NCBI GenBank assembly: GCA_005881495.1
Contig: VBHI01000144.1
Coordinates: 1-23,089, forward strand
Reading direction: 5' to 3'
DNA: 23,089 bases
Source of the DNA: Chloroflexota bacterium
GTDB lineage: Bacteria > Chloroflexota > Ktedonobacteria > Ktedonobacterales > Ktedonobacteraceae
In this document: in pieces, positions 15,048-23,089 of the stretch
Layout of the letters: each line of letters opens with the position of its first letter
Position numbering within the stretch: position 1 is the first letter of the stretch
Translations under genes and position numbers: made by a program
The notes under the pieces: model-generated
What the model was told of the DNA's origin: nothing
Seen by the model: the letters and a program-made list of their open reading frames with translations, nothing else
Databases searched by the model: none

Positions 15048-15262
15048 CTGAGACCTCCCCTGAATCAATCCAGGGGGTTCTGGGTTTGCTGTCGCTCTCC
15101 CTATCCAGCGATAGGGCCTCATAGCAGGTCTGCCAGACTTTGAAGCCGACGGGCGTCTTTCACACAGGACGTGTACGCTTCGGAAGAGACGCTTCCTCAT
15201 GTCCCGCTGTACTGACGGCTGCCAGAACGTCGAAGAGTTTTACAGCCTGGGGTTGGTGTCTC
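15048..15262 (-). ncRNA. TnpB C-terminal relic with omega-RNA-like right end
   Basis: The minus strand first reads a frame ending at 15160 (KLFDVLAAVSTAGHEEASL then PKRTRPV), like the low-complexity C-terminal tails of TnpB. Next comes structured sequence with hairpins CCCTATC/GATAGGG (15099-15116) and CCCCTG/CAGGGG (15057-15076). The last hairpin and its exit sequence (GGGGAGGTCTCA) match the familiar right-end hairpin plus GAGG..TCA pattern of IS200/IS605 elements, where the omega-RNA scaffold ends and the guide begins. The rest of tnpB is gone. Any guide would be the bases after about 15048 on the minus strand. Confidence 0.55.
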
Positions 15263-16583
15263 ACTGTTGCAGTGGCGGGCTACCGCGGTCGTATGCCGTT
15301 GAATCCAGGACAGCCAGCCAGTCGAAATCGGTGAAGCTTTGAGGAGTTAGTGCGAAGTAGGTCGAGTTCTTCATACTGCCCGAGCGAGTCGGAAGAGCTG
15401 CGATTTCCAAGGTTGGAAGCCCCTGACCTTTGTGAGTTGGAATGAACCGCGCCGGCCCCGGCACGGCAGTCAGTCGCGCCTCAAGAGTACCGGCTTCAGG
15501 CTGACCGATGCCATTGACATCAGAAACGCCCACTGCCGAACCGATAACTGCATAGTGCGGGCCGAACATTTCATTGAGGTGTGCTCCTGCTGGCCACCAC
15601 GTGAGTAAGTTAGTGCCTAGTTGCCATTGTGCCTTTCCGCGCTGTAGATGGCTGTTGTGAGCGAAGGCCAACACTTTCCCTCGGCCACGTTCACGAGACA
15701 CCATGTACGCCAGATTATCCGCCATCAACGCGTCGCGCATGCCGAGAAGTTCGACAATCCGTTCGCTCGACTTTCCTGCCAACGCGGCATGATAGTTCAG
15801 TAACTGCCGTGCCACCGAAGCATACTGCATAGCTTCCAAATAGCGGCTTTCGTCGCTCTTCGCCACCAATTCGGGACGGCGTACGCACAGTTCTGAAATG
15901 AGCTCCTCCGTCTCAATCCGCAACGCAGTTGCGGCTGGTGACAGGCCTATCGACTTTGTCGGGTCCATCATTGCAGCGGGGTTCTCCCAATCAGAGTCCT
16001 GGCCAAGAAGTGAGTCGATGCGCTGGCGATATTCTTGACCGCTGGCGCTATCAATCGAGGCGAGGTAATCGAGAACAAAATGCAGGACCTGGCATGGACC
16101 ATCGCTGCCCATCATTTCGGTCGGACTATCGAAGCCGTAGAACTGGAGTTTGACGCGATGGGAAGGATCGGCATTGAACGCCCTCATCCACTCCACGAGT
16201 TCTCGATTCGCGTCGAGCTTGCCGAAGCCGTGGCTAAATCCGGTGTCCTGGACAGCCTCATACGATGCCGGGCCGCGACCGGCAACGTACTCGTTCACTA
16301 TGTGCGCCCGAGGGAAACTGCTCTCGATCGCGATAGCGCTGTAGCCATGCGCCTCCACCAAGCGCTGGAAGAGCCGGTTGCGGAGGATGAGAATGTCCTT
16401 CCCGCCGTGGAGCGCTTCTCCGAAGCCAAGCAATTCCACCGAGTCACCAAGCGAGGCGATCACCTTTTCGACGGCGGCGTTGAAGGTCCTGGGCGAATCG
16501 ACAGAGAACGGAGTCGCTTCGCGTGCAATCCAATCATCGAGTGTTGCGTGCGTGGCTGATGCTTCTTTAGATTCTTTTGACAT
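15261..16583 (-). CDS. Erythromycin esterase family protein
   Basis: 440 residues of the EreA/EreB-like family, which in resistance members opens the macrolactone ring; many chromosomal homologues have unknown substrates. Seen: LLGFGEALHGGKD (E56, H59), YSAIAIESSFPRA (E87), ANRELVEWMRAFNADP and LAFAHNSHLQRG. These correspond to the conserved Glu/His active-site set of the family, so it is probably active. Length is near normal and there is no signal peptide. The ribosome site is weak (AGGG). The stop abuts the TnpB relic at 15262, suggesting that the element inserted just behind or at the end of the gene. Overlapping plus-strand ORFs are shadows. Confidence 0.9.
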   Translation of the reverse strand: MSKESKEASATHATLDDWIAREATPFSVDSPRTFNAAVEKVIASLGDSVELLGFGEALHGGKDILILRNRLFQRLVEAHGYSAIAIESSFPRAHIVNEYVAGRGPASYEAVQDTGFSHGFGKLDANRELVEWMRAFNADPSHRVKLQFYGFDSPTEMMGSDGPCQVLHFVLDYLASIDSASGQEYRQRIDSLLGQDSDWENPAAMMDPTKSIGLSPAATALRIETEELISELCVRRPELVAKSDESRYLEAMQYASVARQLLNYHAALAGKSSERIVELLGMRDALMADNLAYMVSRERGRGKVLAFAHNSHLQRGKAQWQLGTNLLTWWPAGAHLNEMFGPHYAVIGSAVGVSDVNGIGQPEAGTLEARLTAVPGPARFIPTHKGQGLPTLEIAALPTRSGSMKNSTYFALTPQSFTDFDWLAVLDSTAYDRGSPPLQQ

Positions 16584-16641
16584 ACCCTATGATACCATTT
16601 TTTGGTTGGAAAGTGGATATTTTTGCTCAACGCCCCGAAAG

Positions 16642-16737
16642 GTAAAATTCAGAGCCTTGCAGAAAATCCTTGGATATGATCGGCTTGCGACAACGGAGTT
16701 TTATCTGAACCTTTCACCGGAAAATGTGAGCCGTGAG
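16642..16737 (+). pseudogene. Tyrosine recombinase C-terminal tail
   Basis: Thirty-odd codons read FRALQKILGYDRLATTEFYL followed by NLSPENVSRE. This is the terminal part of XerC/XerD-type integrases, including the nucleophilic Tyr in TTEFY. Nothing of the rest of the integrase is present. The frame continues without a stop into the LLM tail copy, forming a chimera. Confidence 0.75.
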
Positions 16738-16874
16738 TGTCTCTGCGCCCATCGGCGCGCTGGAGTGAACACGTTGCAGGTGAATCCTGATGGGCAGACG
16801 CTGGATGAGCGGCTGGCAACCTTGGCGCGGTTGGTAGAACTCGTGAAAGAGATCAACGCTGAGCCTTGAAACGG
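16732..16874 (+). repeat. Long direct repeat, copy 2 (LLM gene tail)
   Basis: Second copy of the 143-bp segment at 5011-5153, with about four base changes, two of which convert Arg to Cys codons. It carries the C-terminal ~44 codons of the LLM oxidoreductase (HRRAGVNTLQVNPDGQ to EINAEP) and is fused in frame to the recombinase tail. It is a relic without its own start. Confidence 0.9.
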
Positions 16875-17412
16875 TGACTATCGCTCGTCGACTCCCGGTG
16901 CCATAAGACAGCGAGTACGAGCATCTCAATCGCCTCTCTGTCCATTCGCGTTCGCGAACGGACTTTCCCCCTTTTTCACCAGTTAGTGTGGCTGCACCGT
17001 TTTTTCAAGTCCTCCTTCCCTTTTCACCGGTTAGTGGTGTCGTACCCCCTTTCCCGTGCTTTCCAGTATTTCCCTGATCATTCTCGTTATTTGAAATGTA
17101 TTGCCCACCCTGGCTTCCTTACTTCGGCTTTTGTTGCCCGAAAAATCCAGCATTGCCCCTTCAAAGTTTGTATTTATCCCAATAGCAATAGTACTTATGG
17201 AATAGCCTCTTTTATCTATGTCTCATCATGTTTCACCATATATCTTTATGATGTGCTACTGTATACAACGTTCCCCATTAATGCAGCGCGGGTACCTATG
17301 TGTCCGCAGATACGACATGGAGAGCCGCAGTTTGCGGGTGATGAAAGTAGAAAGAGAGTCATATTTGAAATCACAGCAGCAGTTTTGTAATATCTCCCGG
17401 CAACAAGGAACC
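16875..17412 (+). other. Gene-free stretch with short repeats
   Basis: No credible gene. It contains the 12-bp palindrome CGTTCGCGAACG (16949-16960) and two direct copies of TTTTCACC(A/G)GTTAGTG (16973-16988 and 17021-17036) in pyrimidine-rich sequence. A long open frame through here has unnatural composition. It presumably holds the promoter of the CHAP gene, but I cannot place one firmly. Confidence 0.5.
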
Positions 17413-17898
17413 ATGAAACAAGGATTGATACTTGGATGCGCAGCGGTGATGCTGGCGCTCCTCGTTCTAGGGGCGAGTCTGGGATTGAACATACAGGGAG
17501 CCCACGCGCAAGCCAGTAGTGCCTCCACCGCACAAAGTGCGCATGAGAGTCAGCGCAATCTATTTCCCTGGCCACAATGCACGTGGTGGGCAAACCAACG
17601 TTACCACCAGCAGCATGGTATCTTCGTGCCATGGAGAACACAATCAAATGCCTGGCAGTGGAAAGCGCGCGCGCATGATTTCCACTGGCGTCTATCAAAT
17701 ATCCCCGCCGTTGGGTGGATCATGGTTCTCCAGCCCTGGGTACAAGGGGCCTATGGTGGGGGACACGTTGGCGTGGTAGAAAAGGTGCTTGGCCACAGGT
17801 ATTTTATCGCCAGTAACCTGAACTGGGGCGCTCACCCGACGGTCGTCACCTACGTCAAGTTTCATGCTGGCACTGGCGTGACGTTTGTTCACCGGTAG
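17413..17898 (+). CDS. Secreted CHAP-domain protein
   Basis: 161 residues with a classic signal peptide: MKQGLILG, a hydrophobic core to ~25 and a likely cut after AHA (residue 32). The mature protein is a CHAP (Cys/His amidohydrolase-peptidase) domain with FPWPQCTWWANQRY (C56) and GGGHVGVVEKV (H118), then FIASNLNWGAHP in place of the usual NW(N/G) motif. It should cleave peptidoglycan cross-bridges or amide bonds outside the cell. AAGGA precedes the ATG at 17413; upstream in-frame starts would hide the signal peptide. A large hairpin lies downstream. Confidence 0.88.
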   Translation: MKQGLILGCAAVMLALLVLGASLGLNIQGAHAQASSASTAQSAHESQRNLFPWPQCTWWANQRYHQQHGIFVPWRTQSNAWQWKARAHDFHWRLSNIPAVGWIMVLQPWVQGAYGGGHVGVVEKVLGHRYFIASNLNWGAHPTVVTYVKFHAGTGVTFVHR

Positions 17899-17979
17899 TG
17901 TTCTATGCTGGTTTCGCATTAGATAGAAGCGTGTAACATCTATTAGACAGTTCGTACGAAAGATCAAGCACCCGTAAGA

Positions 17980-18026
17980 AAGGGACCAATCATCCAGAGG
18001 CTATAGCTATAGATGATTGGTCCCTT
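17980..18026 (+). terminator. Large hairpin, possible terminator
   Basis: AAGGGACCAATCATC (17980-17994) pairs perfectly with GATGATTGGTCCCTT (18012-18026). The loop contains the self-complementary CTATAGCTATAG. It lies 80 bp after the CHAP gene and would end its transcript, although no clear U-run follows. The rest of 17899-18225 shows no gene. Confidence 0.5.
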
Positions 18027-18225
18027 ACGCTTGTTAAGAAGATTTGAGGTCGTGTTAGCCAGTTCGATTAAGCTCCTTTGCTACAACCTCGTTGATCTTC
18101 CTTGATAAAGGAGTCATGCTCACTCGTCACATATCGTTGGTGAGCTATTGAGATTATAGCATGCTGTTCTTCTAGAAATGCATCAAAGGGAGAGACTTTA
18201 TCAGACCACTTACCTTTGAAATGGG

Positions 18226-18738
18226 GTGTATTACACCCCGCGGGAAATCGAGCAGATCAAGCAAGAGGTAGATCATTATGAAAAGGTTCGCACCGAGGTG
18301 AAGATGGCCAGTGGCGACTACATCGACCTGAAGATGTACGAACCGGCGATGCGCCACCTGATCGACACCTATATCCGCGCGGAAGAGAGTAAAAAGATCT
18401 CGGCCTTTAACGACATCGCCCTGATTCAGCTGATAGTGGAGCGAGGAGTGGACGCCCTGAAGGACTTGCCCGAGGGGATCGCCAGCAACAAAGGAGCAAT
18501 GGCCGAAACCATCGAAAATAACCTGCGCAGGGTCATCATCGACGAGCGTCCAACCAACCCGATGTACTACGAAAAGATGTCAGAACTACTCGATACCCTG
18601 ATCCTGGAGCGTCAGCATCAAGCGCAGGAATACGCGCAATACCTGGCGAGAATCACTGAACTTGCCACTAAGTGCTCCCGGCCACAAATTCGTGCTGCCC
18701 CTGGTTCGTGCGCACTTTGTGTGGAGTCGTGGTGCTAA
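18226..18738 (+). pseudogene. Type I restriction enzyme HsdR, C-terminal fragment
   Basis: The frame opens after a stop at 18217-18219 and reads YYTPREIEQIKQEVDHYEKV, DYIDLKMYEPAMRHLIDTYI and AEESKKISAFNDIALIQLIV. It continues through AETIENNLRRVIIDE and YYEKMSELLDTLI. This is the helical C-terminal domain of HsdR, the motor and nuclease subunit of type I restriction systems. The ~800 residues with the nuclease and helicase are absent, and after about 18672 the sequence turns into an unrelated tail. A GTG at 18226 is formally a start. It is a defence-gene relic with no hsdM or hsdS here. Confidence 0.8.
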
Positions 18739-19004
18739 AGAGAAGTGATAGATTGTGGATTGGCTTCCCCTCTCGTATAGTGAACTTGTCGAGATACCCG
18801 AGGGTTTCAGAGCAGTTTTACACGAGTCTTTGTGGTATGCTCTAGAGAGCAAGGACGTTTCCTCAACTGATTTGCTATCAATGCATGGTAGAGAGTCGAT
18901 CTGCTCTTCGCATAGAACACAAGAGCGCAACCTCAACAGTAGCTGAATGAAACGCTAGAACCAGGTCACGTCTGACCACTCGTTTAAGAGGGGGGTGCAA
19001 GCAT

Positions 19005-21983
19005 ATGCCTTTCGTCAAAAAAAACGATTCGCGAGGCTCACAGTCTCCAACCGATGCTCGTAACCTCTTTATTGGTCGCACAGGGGAGCTTCTTTTCTTT
19101 GTGCAAAACATCCTCAAACCTGCTGAGCCCACACATAATATCATCTCCATTTCAGGGCAAGGTGGTGTTGGAAAATCAACGCTGCTTGCCCGGTTCATCG
19201 ACGAAACGCATACTGCTGCCTTTCATGACTCCTGCCTGGCAGCTCTTGTCGATGAACGACATGCGACGCCTATCAACATGATGGAGCACTTCACTCAACA
19301 GCTGCAAATCATGGGCACATTTGTGCAAGCGCTCAAGCGTTATAAAGAGGCGATACGCCTCCTACAGGCCGAACAGGAAACGATGCAAGATACAATGTGG
19401 CGTAGCGCTCCAGATTTCGCTGGCGCTGCTGTAGAGGGGGTTCCTCTAGCAGGACCACTGTTACGAGAAGGCGTAAAAGTAACCACACGGCATCTTCTGG
19501 ACAAATATCACACTGCACAGATACGCAGAGGGGCAGGAGAAGATCCAGTCGCTGAACTGACCAGGGCATTTGTTGCAGAACTCAATCGTTACACCGAGAC
19601 CCAGGTTACGCTAGGTACTAAGCAAGGGAAACGTCAAAAGCGCATCATCCTCTTTTTCGATACCTTCGAGCAACTGGCTGAGCAGATGGTACCCTGGTTG
19701 CTGGATCACTTTCTAGAAGCCGACGTCAGCGGTCGTGTTGTGTTGGTCGTGGCCGGGCGTGATCCCCTCGAACACGCTACCCCTCACACCGTTAAACGCT
19801 GGCTACCGCTCTATGAGAACAACACGATCTACTCGATGTCCCTGGGTAGCTTTACTGAAGACGAAACTCATGCCTACCTGGCTGAGCGAGGCGTTTCCGA
19901 CCCTGAGCGCATGCGCACCATCTGGCAACTTTCACAAGGTCTCCCACTGTACCTGGGCTTATTAACAGCGAACCCGCTGGGGAAAGTCGACCCGATGAAA
20001 GATGTCGTCGAGAACTTTCTACGCTGGATCCCGGAGCAGGAGCAAGTAAAACGTCGACTGGCTCTGGACGGTGCTCTTTTCTCCAAACCCTTTAACTTGG
20101 ACGATATAGAAGCGTTTCCTTATGTATCTGAGCAAGACCGACCCATGCTCTATAGATGGCTCTTTGAGCAACCTTTCGTTCGGAGTAATACGCAGGACGG
20201 TCGCTATGTCTATCACGACCTGGCCAAAGAACTGTTCAGCCGACATCTGTATCATCGCTCCAAGAAAGAGTATTACACGACTCGAAGAGCTTTAAGCGAA
20301 CACTATCAGCGCTTGCTCGAAGAAGTTCACATGGCAGGAGGCCAGGGAGTAGACGGCACAGACGAACGGCTTGATCTCACCATAGCAGTAGCGCAACAGT
20401 TGTTCTTGTTACCAGATGAAGTGAGCCACTTCAAAGCCACTATACTGATACTGAAGGCCAACGACTATCTAGAGGATATGGAGCAAACAGGAGAGATCAT
20501 CAAGTTTTTACATGAGCTTTCTAAAGAACATTCCACCAATCTCGCTATTCCTGGTGCTCGCCAGATAGCCAAGCAATTGCTACAGACTCTAGAGAAAGCA
20601 GTTCATGTACCATCATTCCCACCAGAACTACTCGCATCTCTGTATAGCTTTCAAGGGTTTGTTTACGGAGCCCTCAAAAACCAACAGCAGGCTATTGCTG
20701 TCTTTGAACGCGCTCTTCAACTGGATCCTCGATGCGCGAAAGCTTACAAAGGCCGAGGCTGGGCCTACTTATCTCTCACGCAGTACCAGCAAGCGAAGAC
20801 TGACTTTGATCGTGCTCTCACACTCGACCCCAATGAAGGTGCTGCCTACAATGGTCGGGGCATCATTTATAGGGCATTCAAAGAGCATCATCAAGCGAAG
20901 GCTGACTTTGACCGCCTCATTAAACTGCACCCAAAATTGGCATGGGGTTACGTCCAACATGGTCGGACGTGTACTGATCTCAAAGAGTACCAAGAGGCCA
21001 TTGCTGACTTTGAACGCGCTCTCGAACTCGACCCCTACAATACTTTTGCTTATCGCGGTCTGAGGCAGGTTTACCTGGAAATAAAAGAGCACCAGCAAGC
21101 CGCATCCATCCTGGACCGCCTTCGCGAAATAAACCCTGAATCCCCTAAGGCTTACACAGAACGAGGTTGGAAGTATTGGGATTTAGAAGAGTACCGGCAA
21201 GCTATTGCTGATTTTAACCATGCTCTCGAACTTGATCCTAGCCGAGTTCTTGCCTATCAAGGGCGAGGCTGGGCTTATTGGAAACTCAAAGAGTATCAAC
21301 GGGCCATCACCGACTTTTACCGCATTCTTGACTTGAATCCAAATTATACCTCTGCCTACAATTTCCTGGGTAGTATCTACAGGGAACACAAAGAATATCA
21401 ACGAGCCATCGCTAACTTTAGCCGAATGATCGAAATCAAACCCAATTTTTACGGGGCTTACTTCCAACGAGGCCATACGTATCTGTTCCTGAAGAATATC
21501 AGGCAGGCGATGCTGGACTTTACGCGGAGTTGGGAGTTGAACTCGACAAATCTTAGAGGCAGATGGATGACTGAATGGTCCGGAATGTGCCAGGAGAGGC
21601 ACGATACAATACCACCAGAACGATTGGAGGCGATTGCGGCAATTGATCCACGACACGCGACAGCACATGTCTGCCAAGGAGTGGCATGGTGGCTACGTGG
21701 TCACCTGGAAGAAGCCATGGCAGAACTCGAACAGGCTACCTTGTTAGATCCAAATCAGTGGGATCCCGATCCCTACTTCCAGCAGTGGGATCCCTACTTC
21801 TGGAAAGGCATGATCTGCGCTTCCTTGAGACGAGATGAAGAGGCGATTGCAGCGATAGAGAAATCGCTGGAGTTGGGATTGCCGCCAGTCCTGTTGGCCC
21901 CGCTGCGCTGGTTGGAACCGGAGAGGCCAGACTTTTATGAAAAGTTTGTTATCCCGTTGTTAGCTCGATATGAGGGAGTGTAG
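19005..21983 (+). CDS. STAND-type P-loop ATPase with TPR repeats
   Basis: 992 residues in three parts. Residues ~20-330 form a NACHT/NB-ARC-like ATPase: LFIGRTGEL, Walker A GQGGVGKST (51-59), Walker B RIILFFDTFEQL (D219) and the VVAGRDP sensor. Residues ~330-540 are a helical/winged-helix arm (YVYHDLAKELFSRH). From ~545 to ~950 there are about eleven TPR units of ~34 residues (e.g. AYKGRGWAYLSLTQYQQAKT), nine in tandem. Such proteins act as signal-sensing switches; no N-terminal effector domain is seen, so the output is unknown. A GAGGGGGG ribosome site precedes the ATG. The 266 bp upstream, after the HsdR relic, hold no gene. Confidence 0.88.
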   Translation: MPFVKKNDSRGSQSPTDARNLFIGRTGELLFFVQNILKPAEPTHNIISISGQGGVGKSTLLARFIDETHTAAFHDSCLAALVDERHATPINMMEHFTQQLQIMGTFVQALKRYKEAIRLLQAEQETMQDTMWRSAPDFAGAAVEGVPLAGPLLREGVKVTTRHLLDKYHTAQIRRGAGEDPVAELTRAFVAELNRYTETQVTLGTKQGKRQKRIILFFDTFEQLAEQMVPWLLDHFLEADVSGRVVLVVAGRDPLEHATPHTVKRWLPLYENNTIYSMSLGSFTEDETHAYLAERGVSDPERMRTIWQLSQGLPLYLGLLTANPLGKVDPMKDVVENFLRWIPEQEQVKRRLALDGALFSKPFNLDDIEAFPYVSEQDRPMLYRWLFEQPFVRSNTQDGRYVYHDLAKELFSRHLYHRSKKEYYTTRRALSEHYQRLLEEVHMAGGQGVDGTDERLDLTIAVAQQLFLLPDEVSHFKATILILKANDYLEDMEQTGEIIKFLHELSKEHSTNLAIPGARQIAKQLLQTLEKAVHVPSFPPELLASLYSFQGFVYGALKNQQQAIAVFERALQLDPRCAKAYKGRGWAYLSLTQYQQAKTDFDRALTLDPNEGAAYNGRGIIYRAFKEHHQAKADFDRLIKLHPKLAWGYVQHGRTCTDLKEYQEAIADFERALELDPYNTFAYRGLRQVYLEIKEHQQAASILDRLREINPESPKAYTERGWKYWDLEEYRQAIADFNHALELDPSRVLAYQGRGWAYWKLKEYQRAITDFYRILDLNPNYTSAYNFLGSIYREHKEYQRAIANFSRMIEIKPNFYGAYFQRGHTYLFLKNIRQAMLDFTRSWELNSTNLRGRWMTEWSGMCQERHDTIPPERLEAIAAIDPRHATAHVCQGVAWWLRGHLEEAMAELEQATLLDPNQWDPDPYFQQWDPYFWKGMICASLRRDEEAIAAIEKSLELGLPPVLLAPLRWLEPERPDFYEKFVIPLLARYEGV

Positions 21984-22164
21984 ACTCACACCCCTGTTAC
22001 TGACAGCCTCGATCCCATGGCGTTCCGTTGGCTCATTGGAGCCGCGCAGAGCTGGCGCGACAGGTGACCGCCATGCCTTTCTTGCCTCCCATCTCGTCCA
22101 GTACCATCGGTCGCTGGCGGGAGTGATCGACCAGGTGCATGAGAGGGGAAAAGCGCAGCGGTTT

Positions 22165-22193
22165 TTGACACGAGCATGTGAGCGTGATACACT
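22165..22193 (+). promoter_or_regulatory. Sigma70 promoter of the VOC gene
   Basis: TTGACA (22165-22170), a 17-bp spacer and TACACT (22188-22193): a perfect -35 and a good -10. Predicted start near 22200, leaving a ~78-base leader. The interval 21984-22164 shows nothing else that I can name. Confidence 0.7.
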
Positions 22194-22278
22194 GCACAAT
22201 GCCGGTGCTTGTACTGCCATATGTATTCATCAAGAATGCAGATGTTGCCTGTACGAAGAGCAATGAAAGGAAACCGCA

Positions 22279-22680
22279 ATGAAGTTGAACGCCAACGGCT
22301 TGAGCCATCTTGGTCTGAGAGTCACTAATCTAGCGCGGGCGAGACGCTTCTATGTTGACACACTCGGATGCCAATTGGTGAGGGAAACAGATGGAGGGGT
22401 GTTAATCAACGTGTATGGAACGCTGATCGCACTGTATGGGGACGATTCGTACGCTTCAAGCGATGATCACTTCGATCCGTTTCGAGTTGGTCTGGATCAT
22501 CTCGCTCTAGCCGTAGACACAAGCATACTAGAAGACCTGAAGCGGGATTTAGACGCGGCAGGGGTACGCAACAATGGGGTTGAGGAAGACCTGGAGACCC
22601 ATGACAAGTATATCAGCTTCTATGACCCTGATGGCATTGCGTGGGAGCTCTATTCGGTCACGACTCGTCCCGACGTGTAA
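22279..22680 (+). CDS. VOC-family protein (glyoxalase/bleomycin-resistance/dioxygenase fold)
   Basis: 133 residues, one vicinal-oxygen-chelate domain made of two beta-alpha-beta-beta-beta modules. Module 1: LSHLGLRVTNLARARRFY (H10). Module 2: GLDHLALAVDT (H74), and the end FYDPDGIAWELY (E123). The metal ligands His and Glu are in the expected places. It could be a lyase, dioxygenase or drug-binding protein; the family does not allow a finer guess. GAAAGGAAA lies before the ATG and a clear promoter sits at 22165-22193, so it is probably transcribed alone. Confidence 0.88.
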   Translation: MKLNANGLSHLGLRVTNLARARRFYVDTLGCQLVRETDGGVLINVYGTLIALYGDDSYASSDDHFDPFRVGLDHLALAVDTSILEDLKRDLDAAGVRNNGVEEDLETHDKYISFYDPDGIAWELYSVTTRPDV

Positions 22681-22808
22681 ACTATTGCCGATCTGTTGCT
22701 GTCATATCCTCTACTCACTCGCTAACCACAGCCCTTCAAACTGCCTATTTCCAGAACGGTTAACCCGAGTAGCCAGCACACCCAGCAATTGACGTATGCC
22801 AGCTCCCG

Positions 22809-23089
22809 CTAGAAGCGCCAGCGGGTCTGGCTGAACTTGCCCTTGCCGAAGCCGAAAGCCGTCATGGGAGGTACTTCGTACACCAGGGCTATGTTGCCGC
22901 CGTCGCCGTGAAATGTGCCGTCGCGCACGGTAAAGTGCCAGCCGTACTTCGATTCGTACGTATCTGCCACGTGCTGGAGCCTGGCCTCGTCGCTCACCCT
23001 GGCAGCTTCGCCTTCAACCACCAGGTCCAGACCCTCATTGAGGGCGTTACAGCCGGTCGTGATGACGCAGTGCGAGTTGCGCGCGAGAT
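22809..23089 (-). CDS. Pyridoxamine 5'-phosphate oxidase-like protein, C-terminal part (5' end outside window)
   Basis: The minus-strand frame is open at the window edge and reads SHCVITTGCNALNEGLDLVV, EGEAARVSDEARL, ADTYESKYGWHFTVRDG, then VPPMTAFGFGKGKFSQTRW, and stops at 22809. This is the C-terminal half of the split-barrel flavin-binding family that includes F420/FMN-dependent and general-stress proteins. An internal GTG at 23021 is not the start. Cofactor and substrate cannot be told from the visible part. Confidence 0.8.
   Translation of the reverse strand, partial: LARNSHCVITTGCNALNEGLDLVVEGEAARVSDEARLQHVADTYESKYGWHFTVRDGTFHGDGGNIALVYEVPPMTAFGFGKGKFSQTRWRF

Noticed and set aside
16035..16559. 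174-codon plus-strand ORF
   Set aside because: Opposite the erythromycin-esterase gene, which has intact motifs; the composition is that of a mirror frame.
16973..17036. Two 16-bp direct repeats as a possible CRISPR or iteron array
   Set aside because: Only two imperfect copies, with no third unit or neighbouring cas or replication gene.
16986..17390. 134-codon plus-strand ORF before the CHAP gene
   Set aside because: Phe/Ser/Tyr-rich composition from pyrimidine-rich DNA, no ribosome site, and it overlaps the likely leader of the CHAP gene.
21970..22279. Several 86-98 codon ORFs on both strands between the ATPase and the VOC gene
   Set aside because: They overlap each other in every frame, none has a recognisable motif, and the stretch contains the VOC promoter.

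Overview
The window looks like accessory chromosome of a Ktedonobacteria-type member of the Chloroflexota. This is an inference from the mix of content: aerobic aromatic catabolism, a large STAND/TPR ATPase, a secreted CHAP protein and a high density of IS630, TnpB and integrase relics. No rRNA, tRNA or CRISPR array was seen.

Layout. Positions 1-4379 are mostly metabolic and on the plus strand: the 3' end of lipA, an enoyl-CoA hydratase/isomerase, a 2-keto-4-pentenoate hydratase-like protein, three small unknown ORFs, pcaG (protocatechuate 3,4-dioxygenase alpha subunit, with no pcaH beside it) and pcaD (3-oxoadipate enol-lactonase). Positions 4380-6990 are a graveyard: an IS630-type transposase fragment, an N-truncated LLM-class oxidoreductase, an N-truncated SAM methyltransferase, an unidentified minus-strand relic, and a strongly folded RNA-like segment that resembles a mobile-element guide RNA.

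Positions 6993-13359 hold the most interesting system. It is an AT-richer, tightly overlapping plus-strand cassette of N-6 DNA methylase, stand-alone ComEC-like metallo-beta-lactamase-fold hydrolase and zinc-finger HNH endonuclease. It looks like an uncharacterised restriction or defence operon. The methylase is split near its N terminus by a complete 1.2-kb IS630-family element with 18-bp perfect terminal repeats. Removing the element and one target copy restores a single 892-residue frame. A short minus-strand operon follows (zinc-ribbon protein plus a small protein). Its second gene is split by a 123-bp TA-flanked MITE, and excision again restores the frame.

Positions 14400-18740 contain a small two-helix membrane protein, a TnpB C-terminal/omega-RNA-like relic, an erythromycin-esterase-family gene, a chimeric relic (tyrosine-recombinase tail fused to a second copy of the LLM tail), a secreted CHAP-domain protein, a large hairpin and a C-terminal fragment of a type I restriction HsdR subunit. 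Positions 19005-23089 carry a 992-residue STAND P-loop ATPase with TPR repeats, a VOC-family protein with a clear sigma70 promoter, and, on the minus strand, the C-terminal part of a pyridoxamine-phosphate-oxidase-like protein that runs off the window.

Overall, a pca-type catabolic segment and a defence-type island are separated and interrupted by repeated transposition. Two independent TA-target insertions can be read back to the ancestral gene exactly.
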